DNA from: Ruminococcaceae bacterium UBA7212
GTDB taxonomy: Bacteria > Bacillota > Clostridia > Oscillospirales > Acutalibacteraceae
DNA length: 34,527 nucleotides
Direction: 5' to 3'
NCBI GenBank assembly: GCA_002490525.1
Contig: DKUE01000032.1
Coordinates: forward strand, 1 to 34,527
The notes below the pieces were generated by a model. That model was not told the DNA's origin. It was given only the letters and a program-made list of their open reading frames with translations, and did not search any database. The translations under genes and the position numbers were made by a program. Shown piece by piece: positions 1 through 7,797 of this stretch (positions are counted from its first letter, which is position 1; every line of letters starts with the position of its first letter).

Positions 1-160
1 GCCGAGGCGGGCTGACCCCCGCCAAAGCATAAAACCCTTTTGACAGTGTGTTTTCCTAATAGGAGTTAATCATACGATTGATGAATACCTTGAAAAGGTA
101 GAGAAAGTAATTGCGCAAGGTCCTTTTACCGATACTTGGGAAAGCCTGTCCGCGTTCGAA

Positions 161-1528
161 ATGCCCGAATGGTATCAAAAAGGACGGTTTGGGCTGTTCA
201 TCCATTGGGGCGCATACTCCGTACCCGCAACCGAAAGTGAATGGTATCCGCGGCAGATGTATTTAAAAGGCACCAAAAGCTGGTTTCACCGTATAAAAAC
301 CTACGGAAAGGACAGCGATTACAGACAGGTTGTCGAGCAGTTTAATCCAACGGAATTTGATGCGGACGAATGGCTGGACGTATTTCAAAAAAGCGGGGCA
401 AAGTACATTATGCCTGTGGCGGAACACCATGACGGTGTGAAAATGTATAAATCCGAGTTGAATCGCTGGAATACGGTGGATCTGCAGACAAAGCGGGATT
501 TTATGCAGGAATTGCATGAAGCCTGTGACCGACACGGCATAGGTTTTCTGTGTTCCAACCACCGCGCCGAACATTTTTGGTTTTTAAACGGTGCACGAAA
601 GTATTGCCCCGACTCGGAAATTGTGAAAGGGGAATATGCCGATTTATACGGACCTGCGGCGCTACATACATCGGGGAATCCCTATGATAACGAAAAATGT
701 CCGCCGACGGAAAGCTGGTGCCGAGATTGGTTGGCGTCTGCCTGTGAAATGATAGACAGAAATCAGCCTCTGGCGGTTTATTTCGACTGGTGGATTAACA
801 AGCCGCAGTTTAAACCTTACTTAAAAAAGTTCCTGGCATATTATTACAACCGCGGTGCAGAGTGGGGGAAAGAAGTCGCGGTATTTTACAAAGTCGGTGC
901 GGTCATGCAGGGATGTGCTGTTTTTGACGTGGAGCGCGGACAGATAGACGGTATGAGCCCCGTACTTTGGCAAAATGATACCGCTATCGCCAAAAACAGT
1001 TGGGGCTATACCGAAGGAAACCGGTTTAAAACACCTTATGAGGTGCTGACCAATCTGATTGATGTTATCTCGAAAAACGGCTGTTATATGCTGAATGTCG
1101 GACCGAAATCGAACGGTGAAATTTGCGCGGAAGAGAAAGGCGTACTTTTAGAAATCGGTAAGTGGCTGCACAAAAACGGTGAAGCAATTTATGATGCAAA
1201 GCCCTATACCGTATACGGCGAGGGGAAAAAGCAAAAGTCGGGCGGTTTTAAAGAGAACTTGAAATACAGCAAAAAGGATTTTCGGTTTACTTATAAAAAC
1301 GGCGCAATTTATGTATTTGTTATGAGCAATAAGCCGTGTAAAGAATATAAAGTGCGCTCTCTGCGTGCCGCGAGCGAAGGCGGAATCCGCTATCAGATTC
1401 AAAATGTTGCGCTATTGGGCAGCGACACAACTGTACAGTGGCGGCAGGATGAAAAGGCTTTTTATTTCTCTGTAGACCCCTCTGTGGATTGTTCTGTTCC
1501 GCTGTGTATTAAGCTTACAGTGGATTAA
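161..1528 (+). CDS. GH29 alpha-L-fucosidase, start codon apparently lost
   Basis: Hydrolyses alpha-L-fucosyl residues from glycans; no signal peptide is visible, so it is probably cytoplasmic. Family marks counted from the first ATG (161): FGLFIHWG at 10-17, AEHHDGV at 87-93, the WWI-flanked nucleophile Asp209 (YFDWW), and the barrel-end segment KNGCYMLNVGP near 310. A small beta-rich C-terminal part follows. The first ATG has no ribosome site and begins at the strand-1 region, but the same frame is open back to a stop at 41 and encodes the family's usual N-terminal helix (DEYLEKVEKVIAQGPFTDTW). An AGGAG at 61-65 sits 6 nt before position 72, where ATACG stands; adding one G would give ATG-ACG in the correct frame. 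Either that base was lost or misread, or an ATT (77) is used. Family call is firm; the start is not. Confidence 0.9.
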   Translation: MPEWYQKGRFGLFIHWGAYSVPATESEWYPRQMYLKGTKSWFHRIKTYGKDSDYRQVVEQFNPTEFDADEWLDVFQKSGAKYIMPVAEHHDGVKMYKSELNRWNTVDLQTKRDFMQELHEACDRHGIGFLCSNHRAEHFWFLNGARKYCPDSEIVKGEYADLYGPAALHTSGNPYDNEKCPPTESWCRDWLASACEMIDRNQPLAVYFDWWINKPQFKPYLKKFLAYYYNRGAEWGKEVAVFYKVGAVMQGCAVFDVERGQIDGMSPVLWQNDTAIAKNSWGYTEGNRFKTPYEVLTNLIDVISKNGCYMLNVGPKSNGEICAEEKGVLLEIGKWLHKNGEAIYDAKPYTVYGEGKKQKSGGFKENLKYSKKDFRFTYKNGAIYVFVMSNKPCKEYKVRSLRAASEGGIRYQIQNVALLGSDTTVQWRQDEKAFYFSVDPSVDCSVPLCIKLTVD

Positions 1529-1571
1529 ATTGTTTTTTGTTTGTAGGCTTTATTATTATTCCATATTATGT

Positions 1572-1607
1572 AAATCAGGCGCTGAAAAATTCAGCGCCTG
1601 ATTTTTT
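1572..1607 (+). terminator. Intrinsic terminator after the GH29 gene
   Basis: A 14-bp perfect inverted repeat (1572-1585 with 1591-1604) around a short A-rich loop, running into T residues at 1602-1607. It lies 43 bp after the fucosidase stop. Confidence 0.9.
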
Positions 1608-1682
1608 CAGAATTATAGAGGGGGACAGCCTCGTGTTACATCAAAGCGAAGCCCTGTGAAATGCGTTATTGGTCGTTCTCTG

Positions 1683-1772
1683 CTTGTCATTCTGAGCCGT
1701 TAGGCGAAGAACCACAAGCAGAATATGCTTTGTGTTGTGTGAGATTCTTCGGGTTTGTCTCAGAATGACAAG
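1683..1772. repeat. Dispersed palindromic repeat, MITE-like, copy 1
   Basis: A 90-bp element bounded by perfect 14-bp inverted ends, CTTGTCATTCTGAG (1683-1696) and CTCAGAATGACAAG (1759-1772). Inside is a second palindrome (CACAAGCA...ATGCTTTGTG). Related copies lie at 7118-7145 and 19298-19370. No protein is encoded. Confidence 0.75.
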
Positions 1773-1887
1773 TTTGTGCCAAGTGTGTAGGATGGGGAAC
1801 TGACGATTCGCAAAATTTTTGACAAGCTCAACGGCGAACCGTAAACCTGCCGGCTGAAATCAGCAAAAGATACCTATATATCATATA
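1773..1887. other. Non-coding spacer
   Basis: Between the palindromic repeat and the next terminator. It holds a fragment (around 1801-1812, GACGATTCGCAA) resembling the dispersed GATTCGTGAATC repeat at 7352-7368. No gene or promoter is recognised. Confidence 0.4.
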
Positions 1888-1931
1888 CAAAAAAACACCC
1901 GAAACAGAAAGCAAGGCTTCTGTTTCGGGTG
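1888..1931 (-). terminator. Intrinsic terminator of the cohesin gene
   Basis: A 14-bp perfect inverted repeat (1896-1909 with 1918-1931) followed on the minus strand by eight U residues (1888-1895), 42 bp beyond the stop codon. Confidence 0.92.
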
Positions 1932-1972
1932 AGAATGTTTACATACTTATGTCAGAAATCGGGGAAGAGGAC

Positions 1973-3310
1973 TTATTTCTCTTCTTCGTCCTTTTTCTTC
2001 TTTAAAGTGATTGCCGCAACGCCTGCTGCCATGGAGAGCATTGCGAGTGCCGCAACACCGCCGACAACTGTGCCGCTGGTCTTCGGAATCGAAGGTGCGT
2101 TCGGGTCGGTTGTTACGCTTTCGCCAAGTTTCGGAATAACTTCTGTCTCTTTCTCACCGCAAACAGAGCAAACTCTTTCTTTCAAGCCTTCTTCGGTTTC
2201 GGTTGCTTCTTTTACAACTGTCCATTCACCGAAAGCATGACCTTTTGCAGGGATAACTTCTTCGACTTCTTCTTCGCAGCGATTGCAGATGCCGTGTTTG
2301 AGACCGTCTTCGGTGCAGGTAGCCTCTTTATCAATGGTCCACTCTGTTACATCATGACCGAGTGCGGGAATTGCTTCAACCACTTCTGCGCCGCAAACCG
2401 TGCAAACACCTTTTTGCTCGCCTTCCTCAGTGCAGGTCGGCATTTTGGTGATTTCAGCGTCTTCACCAAGGGTGTGACCCTTTGCGGGGATAACTTCTGT
2501 TGCAAGAACTTCGCCGCAAACGGTGCACTTCTGAACTTTTTTGCCGTCTTCAGTGCAGGTCGCATCTGTTTCAACTTCCCATTCGCCGGGTGTGTGTGCC
2601 GCTTTTGCAATTGCACGGGTTTCTTCGTGACCGCAAGCAGAGCAAACTCTCTTTTCGAGACCTTCTTCTTTGCAGGTAGCCGGTGTTACCACTGTCCACT
2701 CGCCGAAGCTGTGACCTGTAGCCGCAATGGTTTCCACGCGAACAGTCTCACCGCAGACAGAGCAAATCACTGCCTGTTCACCCGCTTCTGTGCAGGTCGG
2801 TGCTTTAGTGATGTTCGTTGTGGTAGAGCCATGGTTGCAACCGACTGTGACAGTCTTTGTAGATTTTGCAACAACGGCATCAAGCACATCAGCACCATCG
2901 CGGTCAGCCAAAGTAGCTTCAGTTAAAGTCAGTGTGAAGCTTGAACCCGGTTTCAACACTTTGAATTTTGCGGTGTAAATTGTGCCGCTGTTAGAAGCAT
3001 TCAGGGCAGAGAAAGAAACTTTGCCGCTGAATTCGCCGATTTCGGTCATTTCAAATATGCCTTTTCTTGCCTGACCGGAAACATATTGAAATGCGGAAGA
3101 GTCATAGGTTAAATCGAACATTAATGTACCGATACCCAATGCGGAATCGTTTTTGAGATCGATGCTGACGGTAATCTCATCACCGACATTTGCTTTTGCA
3201 GCGCTGGATTCCATGGTAACAGCAGCGTCACTGGAAGCCGCAAATGCAGTGACTGCGCACATACTCAGTGCCAGAACCAACGCCATGAGAATACTGATTG
3301 TTTTCTTCAT
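1973..3310 (-). CDS. Surface cohesin-domain protein with six Cys/His repeats and C-terminal membrane anchor
   Basis: 445 residues from the ATG at 3308-3310, chosen because GGAAGG lies just upstream and a Sec signal peptide (KKTISILMALVLALSM, cleavage near AFA-A) starts there. Residues about 28-155 match the cohesin fold: VGDEITVSIDL, GTLMFDLTYDSSAFQYV, a KVSFSALN strand and the closing TVTV. Then come six about 39-residue repeats, each with ATCTEEG, CxxCG and GH, giving a possible Cys3-His metal site per repeat; the sixth has Glu in place of its first Cys. The tail has PSIPKTSG, a hydrophobic segment and KKKKDEEEK, so it is membrane anchored; IPKTSG vaguely resembles a sortase motif. Cohesins bind dockerins, and the next gene encodes a dockerin protein, suggesting a surface docking partner (inference). 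The Cys/His repeats have no function known to me. Confidence 0.82.
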   Translation of the reverse strand: MKKTISILMALVLALSMCAVTAFAASSDAAVTMESSAAKANVGDEITVSIDLKNDSALGIGTLMFDLTYDSSAFQYVSGQARKGIFEMTEIGEFSGKVSFSALNASNSGTIYTAKFKVLKPGSSFTLTLTEATLADRDGADVLDAVVAKSTKTVTVGCNHGSTTTNITKAPTCTEAGEQAVICSVCGETVRVETIAATGHSFGEWTVVTPATCKEEGLEKRVCSACGHEETRAIAKAAHTPGEWEVETDATCTEDGKKVQKCTVCGEVLATEVIPAKGHTLGEDAEITKMPTCTEEGEQKGVCTVCGAEVVEAIPALGHDVTEWTIDKEATCTEDGLKHGICNRCEEEVEEVIPAKGHAFGEWTVVKEATETEEGLKERVCSVCGEKETEVIPKLGESVTTDPNAPSIPKTSGTVVGGVAALAMLSMAAGVAAITLKKKKDEEEK

Positions 3311-3511
3311 GATTTTACCTTCCTTTTTGTTTTTGCTATTACAACCCTTTCCGTGCGCCGACCGCCGCCGACTGCCCGACCGCAAGTAGCTCCCGAAGCC
3401 GCATCGCCCCTCAAAAGTGCATGAACGATTTCGCTTGCCGTACTCTCGGAACGGTTTGTAGAATAGACAGAATATAGTGCCACCCCATGCCGAAAGGCAT
3501 AGTACATGACT
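3311..3511 (-). promoter_or_regulatory. Long GC-rich 5' leader of the cohesin gene
   Basis: About 200 nt between the predicted transcription start (near 3511) and the ATG. It contains an AUGCC-UUUC-GGCAU hairpin near the 5' end, a CCGU...ACGG hairpin, and a distinctly GC-rich stretch (about 3355-3410). No terminator is seen. It does not match the c-di-GMP-I, c-di-AMP or THF riboswitch consensus as I remember them. The length and composition suggest a structured leader, unproven. Confidence 0.45.
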
Positions 3512-3518
3512 TTCTTTT

Positions 3519-3547
3519 ATTATAAATACAGAAGACGGTTTTGTCAA
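3519..3547 (-). promoter_or_regulatory. Consensus sigma-A promoter of the cohesin gene
   Basis: On the minus strand, TTGACA (3542-3547), a 17-bp spacer and TATAAT (3519-3524): a perfect match to the consensus. Confidence 0.92.
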
Positions 3548-3652
3548 CGGTATTTTACGGAAAAACCGCCGATTTTTGGGGCAATTTACGCGATTTTTAA
3601 GCACTTTTTTACATTTGACATAGGAACTGTTGATTAGTCTTTCGCGGTGCGC

Positions 3653-6600
3653 TTACAGCACACGGACACCCGAGGCGGCTTGGAGAATCCAGCGTGCGTC
3701 TACAGCGGTGATTTTACCGTCACCGTTGACGTCAGCGACCTTCTTTTGTTCCTCGGAAAGCGGGCGCGTACCCGACGTCGCCTGTAAAGTCCAGCGCGCG
3801 TCCACAGCCGTGATTTTACCGTCTGCGTTCATATCACCCGCCGCAATCGCGGGCGCATTCGGGTCTTTTACGGTCAGCACATAAATGCTGAAATGGTCGG
3901 TTGTAAAGACCATATAGCCGTCTTGATATACCGCCTGCATATCGGTGTATGTGCCGTCTGCCTCTTGACGATAGACCTTACATTTCGAGCCATCCATCGT
4001 GGCAGGCACGGGGATTTTAACCGTAACAGGCGCGGCGGGTTGGACGGGGGTGTCGTTGTTGGTCAGCGAAATGTCAAAAGTAACGGAAGTCTCTGTTATA
4101 TCTAGTTTTTGGACAACCAGAGTTGTACCATCGTCCGGCAAATTATCCCGCGGGAAAATAACCGTGATGTTTTGTTCTGTATCTCTTACCGCGTCTAGTG
4201 CGATAAAGGGGAGTTCCCATCCTTTCGCATACGTTTCCGCATAGGAATCGCTGAAACCATAAATAGTTAAAGCCGTGCAGCCATCGAAAGCCTTGTATCT
4301 AATACTCGTCACGCTGTCGGGAATGGTAATGCTTGTCAAAGCGGTGCAACCGGCAAAGGTCCACTCTCCGATATTCGTCACACTGTGGGGAATCGTGACG
4401 TTAACCAAGGATGTACAGTCGCGGAAAGCGTAGCTTCCAATGCTCGTCACACCATCGCCGATGATGACATCAGCCAAAGAGGTACAACCATCGAAAGCAT
4501 AGTCTCCGATGCTTGTCACGCTGTCGGGAATGGTGATGCTTGTCAAAGAGGTGCAACAGTAGAAAGAGTAGTTTCCGATCTCTGTTACAGAATCTCCCAA
4601 AACAACGCTTTGAAGACGACTTTGGCTGCCTTTAAGTGCACCCACCGCACAATTACTGTTTACGGTAGCCTCTGTTAAAGAGGTACAATAGTCGAAAACA
4701 TTGCCCCCTATGCTCGTCAAACCATTGCCAATAATGACGTTAGCCAAGGAAGTACAGTTAAAGAAAGCCGCGTCTCCAATACTCGTCACGCTGTCAGGAA
4801 TAGCGACATTGGTCAAAGAGGTACACATATAGAAAGCATCGTCTCCAATGCGCGTCACACTGTCGGGAATGGTGATGCCTTCCAAAGAGGTGCACCAGTA
4901 GAAAGCATTGTCCCCAATGCTCGTCACGCTGTCGGAAATTGTGACGTTGGTCAAGGAGGTGCAGTGGTTGAAAGAGTCTACGCCAATCTCTGTTACAGAA
5001 TCTCCTAAAACAACGCTTTGAAGACTTTTGCTTCCTTTAAATGCCCCCACCGCGCAATTACTATTTATGGAAGCTTCTGTCAAAGCGGTGCAACCGTAAA
5101 AAGCATCGCTGCCAAGATACTCTACACCATTGCCGATGGTAACATTAGCCAAGGAAGTACAATTATAGAAAGCATCCCAGCCAATGCTCGTTACGCTGTC
5201 GGGAATGGCAACGCTTGTGAGAGAGGTACAATTATAGAAAGCATCCCAGCCAATGCTCGTCACACCATCGCCGATGATGACATCAGCCAAAGAGGTACAA
5301 CCATAGAAAGCAGCACCTCCGATATTCGCCACGTTGTCGGGAATGGTGATGTTTGTCAAAGCGGTACAGTTGTAAAAAGCAAGTTCTCCGATACTCGTCA
5401 CGCTGTCGGGAATGGTGATGTTTATCAAAGCGGTACAGTTGTAAAAAGCACTGTCGCCAATAGTTGTCACGCTGTCGGGAATTGTATAAATCATTTCTGC
5501 TTTCCCCACAGGATATCCTAATAGAACCGTTTTATCTTTATTAAACAAAATGCCGCTTTCGGAAGCGTAAAAAGGATTATCCTCTACAACCATGATATTA
5601 GTTAATGCTTTCAAATTATAGAAAGATACTGAATCAAGATCTGCTACGCTATTTCCGACCGTGAGCGTTTGCAGCGAAGATTGCCTACTAAGGAGATTGG
5701 AAGCCGTGGTGACATTGTTGCCCAAAACAATTGTTTCGAATGATTTATTTTTTAATTCATTTGCAGCACAGTCACTATCAATATAAACTTCTTTAAGGCT
5801 ATCGCAGTATTCAAAAACGTCCATTCCAAAATTTGTAACACTATTTGGGATCGAGACGCTTGTCAAAGCGGTGCAGTTGTAAAAAGCAAAGGATCCAATA
5901 CTCGTCACATTATCGGGAATGGCAACGCTTGTGAGAGAAGTGCAATTATTGAACGCGCGCGAGCCAATACTTGTCACACTGTCGGGAATGATGATGCTTG
6001 TCAAAGCGGTGCAACGAAAAAAAGCCGACTCTCCGATACGTGTCACACCATTGCCGATAATGACGTTAGCCAAGGAGGTACAGCCATTGAAAGCATAGTT
6101 ACCAATGCTCGTAACACTGTCGGGAATGGTGATGCTTATCAAAGTGGTGCAGTTGCGGAAAGCCGCGCCTCCAATACTCGTTACGCTGTTGGGAATCTCG
6201 ACATTGGTCAAAGAGGTACAATTTTCGAAAGAGTTTTCTCCAATCTCTGTTACAGAATCTCCCAAAACAACGCTTTGAATACTTTTGCTTTCCGAAAACA
6301 CCCCCACCGCGCAATTACTGTTTACGGCAGCCTCTGTTAAGGATGTACAGCCGTCGAAAACGCTACAACTGATGAGTGTCACACCATCGCCAATAGTGAC
6401 ATTCATCAATGATGTACAGTTGCGGAAAGCATCGTATTCAATACTCGTTACGCTGTCTGGAATGGTCACGCTTGTCAAAGCAGTACAATAATAGAAAGCC
6501 GCGGCTTCGATGCTCGTCACGCTGTCAGGAATTTTGACGCTTTCAAAAGATTTGCAACTACTGAAAGCTCGTTCTCCGATGCTCGTCACAGTGTACCCAT

Positions 6601-6826
6601 CCAGTTGTTCAGGGATTTCCAATTCGGTTACTGAGCCTATATAGCTATATATTTTACAGGTTTTCTCTTCTTCTGACAAAACATTATAATAAAAGCCTCC
6701 ACTTTCTCCGCTTCCTGCGGCAAATACGGTCAATCCGCCCAAGGGCACAGCCGTCAGCACTAAGAGCAGTGCTAACAGAAAGGATATACTCTTTTTGCAT
6801 AGGGTCTTTGCTTTTTTCTTTTCCAT
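3653..6826 (-). CDS. Secreted BspA-type leucine-rich-repeat protein with C-terminal dockerin
   Basis: 1057 residues. GGAGG lies just before the ATG. The signal peptide spans about 1-36 (KKSISFLLALLLVLTAVPLGG). Residues about 60-880 are LRR_5/BspA repeats of about 23 residues (SIGxxAFxxCTSLxxVxIPDSVT). They are grouped in a higher-order unit: a NSNCAVG...SVVLGDSVTEIG segment recurs three times, with a diverged fourth version. After a beta-rich domain (about 885-990) comes a type-I-like dockerin: GDMNADGKITAVDARW and DVNGDGKITAVDARW, both with Ca-binding D/N-x-D-G loops. BspA LRR proteins are surface binding proteins; the dockerin implies attachment to a cohesin, and a cohesin gene lies 342 bp downstream on the same strand. 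No clear terminator follows. The gene has its own promoter and attenuator-like leader. Confidence 0.93.
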   Translation of the reverse strand: MEKKKAKTLCKKSISFLLALLLVLTAVPLGGLTVFAAGSGESGGFYYNVLSEEEKTCKIYSYIGSVTELEIPEQLDGYTVTSIGERAFSSCKSFESVKIPDSVTSIEAAAFYYCTALTSVTIPDSVTSIEYDAFRNCTSLMNVTIGDGVTLISCSVFDGCTSLTEAAVNSNCAVGVFSESKSIQSVVLGDSVTEIGENSFENCTSLTNVEIPNSVTSIGGAAFRNCTTLISITIPDSVTSIGNYAFNGCTSLANVIIGNGVTRIGESAFFRCTALTSIIIPDSVTSIGSRAFNNCTSLTSVAIPDNVTSIGSFAFYNCTALTSVSIPNSVTNFGMDVFEYCDSLKEVYIDSDCAANELKNKSFETIVLGNNVTTASNLLSRQSSLQTLTVGNSVADLDSVSFYNLKALTNIMVVEDNPFYASESGILFNKDKTVLLGYPVGKAEMIYTIPDSVTTIGDSAFYNCTALINITIPDSVTSIGELAFYNCTALTNITIPDNVANIGGAAFYGCTSLADVIIGDGVTSIGWDAFYNCTSLTSVAIPDSVTSIGWDAFYNCTSLANVTIGNGVEYLGSDAFYGCTALTEASINSNCAVGAFKGSKSLQSVVLGDSVTEIGVDSFNHCTSLTNVTISDSVTSIGDNAFYWCTSLEGITIPDSVTRIGDDAFYMCTSLTNVAIPDSVTSIGDAAFFNCTSLANVIIGNGLTSIGGNVFDYCTSLTEATVNSNCAVGALKGSQSRLQSVVLGDSVTEIGNYSFYCCTSLTSITIPDSVTSIGDYAFDGCTSLADVIIGDGVTSIGSYAFRDCTSLVNVTIPHSVTNIGEWTFAGCTALTSITIPDSVTSIRYKAFDGCTALTIYGFSDSYAETYAKGWELPFIALDAVRDTEQNITVIFPRDNLPDDGTTLVVQKLDITETSVTFDISLTNNDTPVQPAAPVTVKIPVPATMDGSKCKVYRQEADGTYTDMQAVYQDGYMVFTTDHFSIYVLTVKDPNAPAIAAGDMNADGKITAVDARWTLQATSGTRPLSEEQKKVADVNGDGKITAVDARWILQAASGVRVL

Positions 6827-6846
6827 TTCTTTACCTCCGATAAAAT

Positions 6847-7010
6847 AAAAAATGCGCAGCCGAAGCTACGCACGAAAAACACATAGCTCCGATTGTCGCC
6901 AAACAAAACTCACTTTCGCCATAAAGATAGCATGTGAAAAGAGCATGTATTTTTACCGAAGATAAAAATACATGTTATCGATATGGCGAACATATACAGT
7001 TTTGTTTGGC
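6847..7010 (-). promoter_or_regulatory. Structured leader RNA with antiterminator/terminator before the LRR-dockerin gene
   Basis: Three nested perfect helices in the transcript: P1 13 bp (6998-7010 with 6898-6910), P2 8 bp (6983-6990 with 6915-6922) and P3 12 bp (6963-6974 with 6944-6955, seven-nt loop). P1 begins at the predicted transcription start. Downstream, an 8-bp UUCG-capped hairpin (6853-6872) runs into six U residues (6847-6852), an intrinsic terminator 20 nt before the start codon and directly before the ribosome site. A competing 8-bp pairing, 6884-6891 with 6861-6868 (one GU), would disrupt that terminator. This is riboswitch- or attenuator-like architecture; I recognise no known class. 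Confidence 0.7.
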
Positions 7011-7016
7011 AGGTTT

Positions 7017-7045
7017 AGTATAGCATTCCCGAAAACATTCGTCAA
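7017..7045 (-). promoter_or_regulatory. Sigma-A promoter of the LRR-dockerin gene
   Basis: Minus-strand TTGACG (7040-7045), 17-bp spacer, TATACT (7017-7022). The start would fall near 7010, the first base of helix P1. Confidence 0.88.
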
Positions 7046-7117
7046 CTGTAAATCTGCAGTTCCCGAGTAGTTTCGGGGGATGAACGGAAGAACATATGTG
7101 GTCACCCGAGCAACCCA

Positions 7118-7145
7118 GTCATTCTGAGCGAAGCGAAGAATCTCA
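7118..7145. repeat. Dispersed palindromic repeat, half copy 2
   Basis: GTCATTCTGAGCGAAGCG followed by AAGAATCTC matches the left end of the 1683-1772 element and the copy at 19298-19370. No right end is visible, so it is a partial copy. Confidence 0.65.
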
Positions 7146-7440
7146 CACGGCACAGCGTGAATTGGGTTCTCGCGTAGTGGCGGACTTCCACGTCCGCCGT
7201 AGGTTTATGCAAAATCCGACCGTGCTCGGGCGGGCGTGGATTTTCTCCGAAAACAGGCACCCTTTTGTCTGCTTCGCAGACATTTCCCCTATTAGGGGAA
7301 TAACCCGCCCCTACGGGTGATGCGTCACCGTTTAATTATTCGGATTTTTCGGGCGATTCGTGAATCGCTCTACAATTTGTGCACATCTGTGGGAAGTTTG
7401 TAAATTCGGAGTCGCCTGCGTACGCGTCATCCACAATACA
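7146..7440. repeat. Cluster of short palindromic repeat debris
   Basis: A gene-free stretch packed with small perfect palindromes: GGCGGAC/GTCCGCC (7179-7198), GTCTGC-TTC-GCAGAC (around 7266-7281), CCCCTATTAGGGG (around 7287-7299), a CCCCTACGGG motif (around 7308-7318) and GCGATTC-GT-GAATCGC (7352-7368). Related GTAGGGG pieces recur at 31894-31968. It looks like a landing area for small dispersed repeats. Confidence 0.5.
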
Positions 7441-7452
7441 CCCTCAAAAACA

Positions 7453-7507
7453 TTTTAGCGGATTTTCCGCTAAAAGTCAATAGCGCATATTCCGCTAAAA
7501 CTATAAT
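7453..7507 (+). promoter_or_regulatory. Twin operator and -10 box before the XRE regulator
   Basis: A perfect 10-bp inverted repeat TTTTAGCGGA-TTT-TCCGCTAAAA (7453-7475), then a second weaker palindrome (7481-7497) whose right half is the same TCCGCTA half-site. A TATAAT (7502-7507) lies just beyond; no good -35 is seen. Placement suggests the adjacent XRE protein represses its own promoter. Confidence 0.7.
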
Positions 7508-7541
7508 AATAGGGCATACTAAAAGCGATGGCGGTGATTTT

Positions 7542-7751
7542 GTGCTTTATCGGCGGATTCGTGATTTGCGGGAAGACAGCGACCTGACACAGCGCGAGAT
7601 GGGAGAAATTTTAATGTGCAGTCAGCGGGTCTACAGCAATTATGAGCGCGGGGAGTTGGATATTCCGACAGAAATTTTGATTCGGCTTGCGGACTTTTAC
7701 GGCGTTTCCGTAGACTATATTTTGAATCGAACGGACAAACGCGAGCTGTGA
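7542..7751 (+). CDS. Small XRE-family (Cro/C1-type) transcriptional regulator
   Basis: 69 residues, GTG start; GGCGG lies 10 nt upstream. Nearly the whole protein is one HTH_3 domain: LTQREMGEILMCSQRVYSNYERG (helices 2-3 about 15-37), followed by IPTEILIRLADFYGVSVDYILNRT, the typical end of such minimal repressors. It likely binds the TTAGCGGA half-sites just upstream. The choloylglycine-hydrolase-family gene starts 46 bp downstream in the same direction, so the two are probably co-transcribed and the regulator may control that enzyme (inference). Confidence 0.9.
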   Translation: MLYRRIRDLREDSDLTQREMGEILMCSQRVYSNYERGELDIPTEILIRLADFYGVSVDYILNRTDKREL

Positions 7752-7797
7752 AGGGATAGCTTTCCAAAAAAATCTATGTATTCAGAGGAGTAAGGGT

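Noticed and set aside
2237..2926. 229-codon plus-strand frame opposite the cohesin gene
   Set aside because: It mirrors the repeat structure of the real gene on the other strand (repeated CFN/SFA composition) and has no ribosome site.
3311..3511. c-di-GMP riboswitch before the cohesin gene
   Set aside because: A CAAACC motif is present, but the conserved ACGCAAAGCC and GGTAGG parts are missing.
3311..3604. N-terminal extension of the cohesin reading frame
   Set aside because: The upstream codons cover the consensus promoter and leader and lack a signal peptide; the ATG at 3308-3310 has both a ribosome site and a signal peptide.
3653..6826. CRISPR-like regular DNA repeats
   Set aside because: The periodic sequence is coding LRR DNA with a 69-bp period and diverged units; there are no identical repeats with unique spacers.
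6898..7010. Nested inverted repeat as an inserted MITE
   Set aside because: No target duplication is visible and the helix begins at the predicted transcription start and feeds an antiterminator; kept only as an alternative in the finding.
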